A stretch of 64,000 nucleotides of DNA from Epiperipatus broadwayi (Eukaryota > Onychophora > Udeonychophora > Euonychophora > Peripatidae), in NCBI GenBank assembly GCA_028023455.1, contig JAQFVV010000499.1, positions 372,001 through 436,000 of the forward strand. The letters are read 5' to 3'. The position numbers and the translations under genes were made by a program. Positions 63,340-64,000 of this stretch are shown in pieces; positions within the stretch are counted from its first letter, which is position 1, and each line of letters begins with the position of its first letter. The notes beneath the pieces were generated by a model that saw only the letters and a list, made by a program, of their open reading frames with translations, had not been told where the DNA came from and ran no database searches.

Positions 63340-63592
63340 ATCCATATAATATTAATATCATTTATGTTCTTTACTTTTTACAATGCCTTTTACAATCCAG
63401 CATTGATCGTTTCGATCGCTCCAGCAATCTTCTTTAGAACTTCTACTTATATTTTCAAATCTTAATTATGATTTGAAAATATAAATAGAAGTTCTGAAGA
63501 TTGCTAGGGCAATCAAAACTGTCAATAGTGGGTTGTAATAAGCATCATAAAAGGTAATAAAGAACATACATGATATTAAGATTATAAATATA
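63340..63592. mobile_element. Large near-palindrome (fold-back element)
   Basis: The inner arms 63396-63461 and 63470-63532 are inverted copies around the 8-bp centre ttaattat. Weaker pairing continues outward to about 63345 and 63590 (aatatca-ttatgttctttac / ggtaataaagaacata-atgatatt). The total is near 250 bp with almost no loop. It most likely is a palindromic MITE. It includes unusually CpG-rich sequence (gatcgtttcgatcgc) on the left arm that has decayed to TpG/CpA on the right. Confidence 0.75.
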
Positions 63593-63599
63593 ACAGTGT

Positions 63600-64000
63600 A
63601 ATGAAACTGCATATAACTAAGATCATAAAACTATGACTAAATTAATAGCATATAATATTTTTTTTTTTTAAATGGCTCACTTATCAGTTGCTTTGCTCAT
63701 GGAAAATTCTTCTTTTTTCCTAAGAAATCACAAAATACTGTTGCAATAAAAAGTGTTGAATTTGCATCTTCCTTATTTTAAAAACAGTAATTCAGAAATG
63801 ATAGTCTTAGAAAAAATCTGCTCTCATATAAGATGAACACATATTAATGTTTTCTTTTTCATGATTTCACTATTTTATATATGAGCTTTAAACATGTTTG
63901 CATATAATAGTTATGACTTATAGTATATTAGTTGTAAGAAAATGTTTAATTCTTTGAAATTATAAAAAATAAAAACATGTAATGTTCAATCACCTATCAG
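63600..64000. other. AT-rich non-coding stretch
   Basis: Nothing recognised up to the window end. Confidence 0.5.

Overview
This window looks like intergenic or intronic DNA from an AT-rich animal genome. It is very A+T rich, poor in CpG apart from two blocks, and full of (AT)n tracts and homopolymers. No open frame exceeds 127 codons. I recognise no intact host protein gene, rRNA or functional tRNA. Everything I can identify by homology comes from eukaryotic transposable elements: RTE/BovB-like LINEs, ZBED5/FAM200-type hAT transposons, a Penelope-like element with a GIY-YIG domain, tRNA-derived SINEs and fold-back (MITE-like) elements. This mix fits an invertebrate such as an arachnid or a mollusc, but the sequence does not fix the species.

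Layout. 1-8.9 kb is AT-rich, with a 0.16 kb inverted-repeat element at 6.2 kb and a SINE at 7.65 kb. 8.9-9.4 kb is a pyrimidine-rich repeat with a hammerhead-like end. 9.96-12.5 kb is a decayed RTE-like LINE on the minus strand. 13.5-16.3 kb is a CpG-richer block with an unidentified minus-strand open frame and degenerate tandem repeats. 18.99-19.35 kb is a long-TIR fold-back element. 25.8-27.4 kb is bounded by a short direct repeat. 27.56-34.6 kb is a nest: a second LINE on the minus strand, apparently split near 28.66/33.04 kb by about 4.4 kb that holds a repeat shared with 37.6-38.4 kb and a 2.17 kb hAT element with TIRs and an 8-bp target duplication. A SINE sits inside the right half of that LINE.

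37.6-39.93 kb holds a second hAT transposon with a recognisable, broken transposase. 41.6-42.2 and 47.0-47.6 kb are diverged direct copies flanking a coiled-coil-like broken coding stretch. 47.8-48.6 kb may be a LINE C-terminus. 49.02-49.22 kb is a 61-bp-arm hairpin next to another SINE. 50.0-50.3 kb looks like a hAT N-terminus. 51.2-54.55 kb is a second CpG-richer repeat block with spaced palindromes. 57.4-61.9 kb holds a Penelope-like element with direct and inverted terminal copies, a 12-bp target duplication and, next to it, an empty-site paralogue. 63.34-63.59 kb is a large near-palindrome.

The most informative parts are the insertion histories: the Penelope locus with a tRNA-like module inside its terminal repeats, the split LINE, and the hAT element with preserved target duplications. 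I see no coherent new multi-gene system. The best unknowns are the 15.0-15.36 kb open frame and the two CpG-richer blocks.
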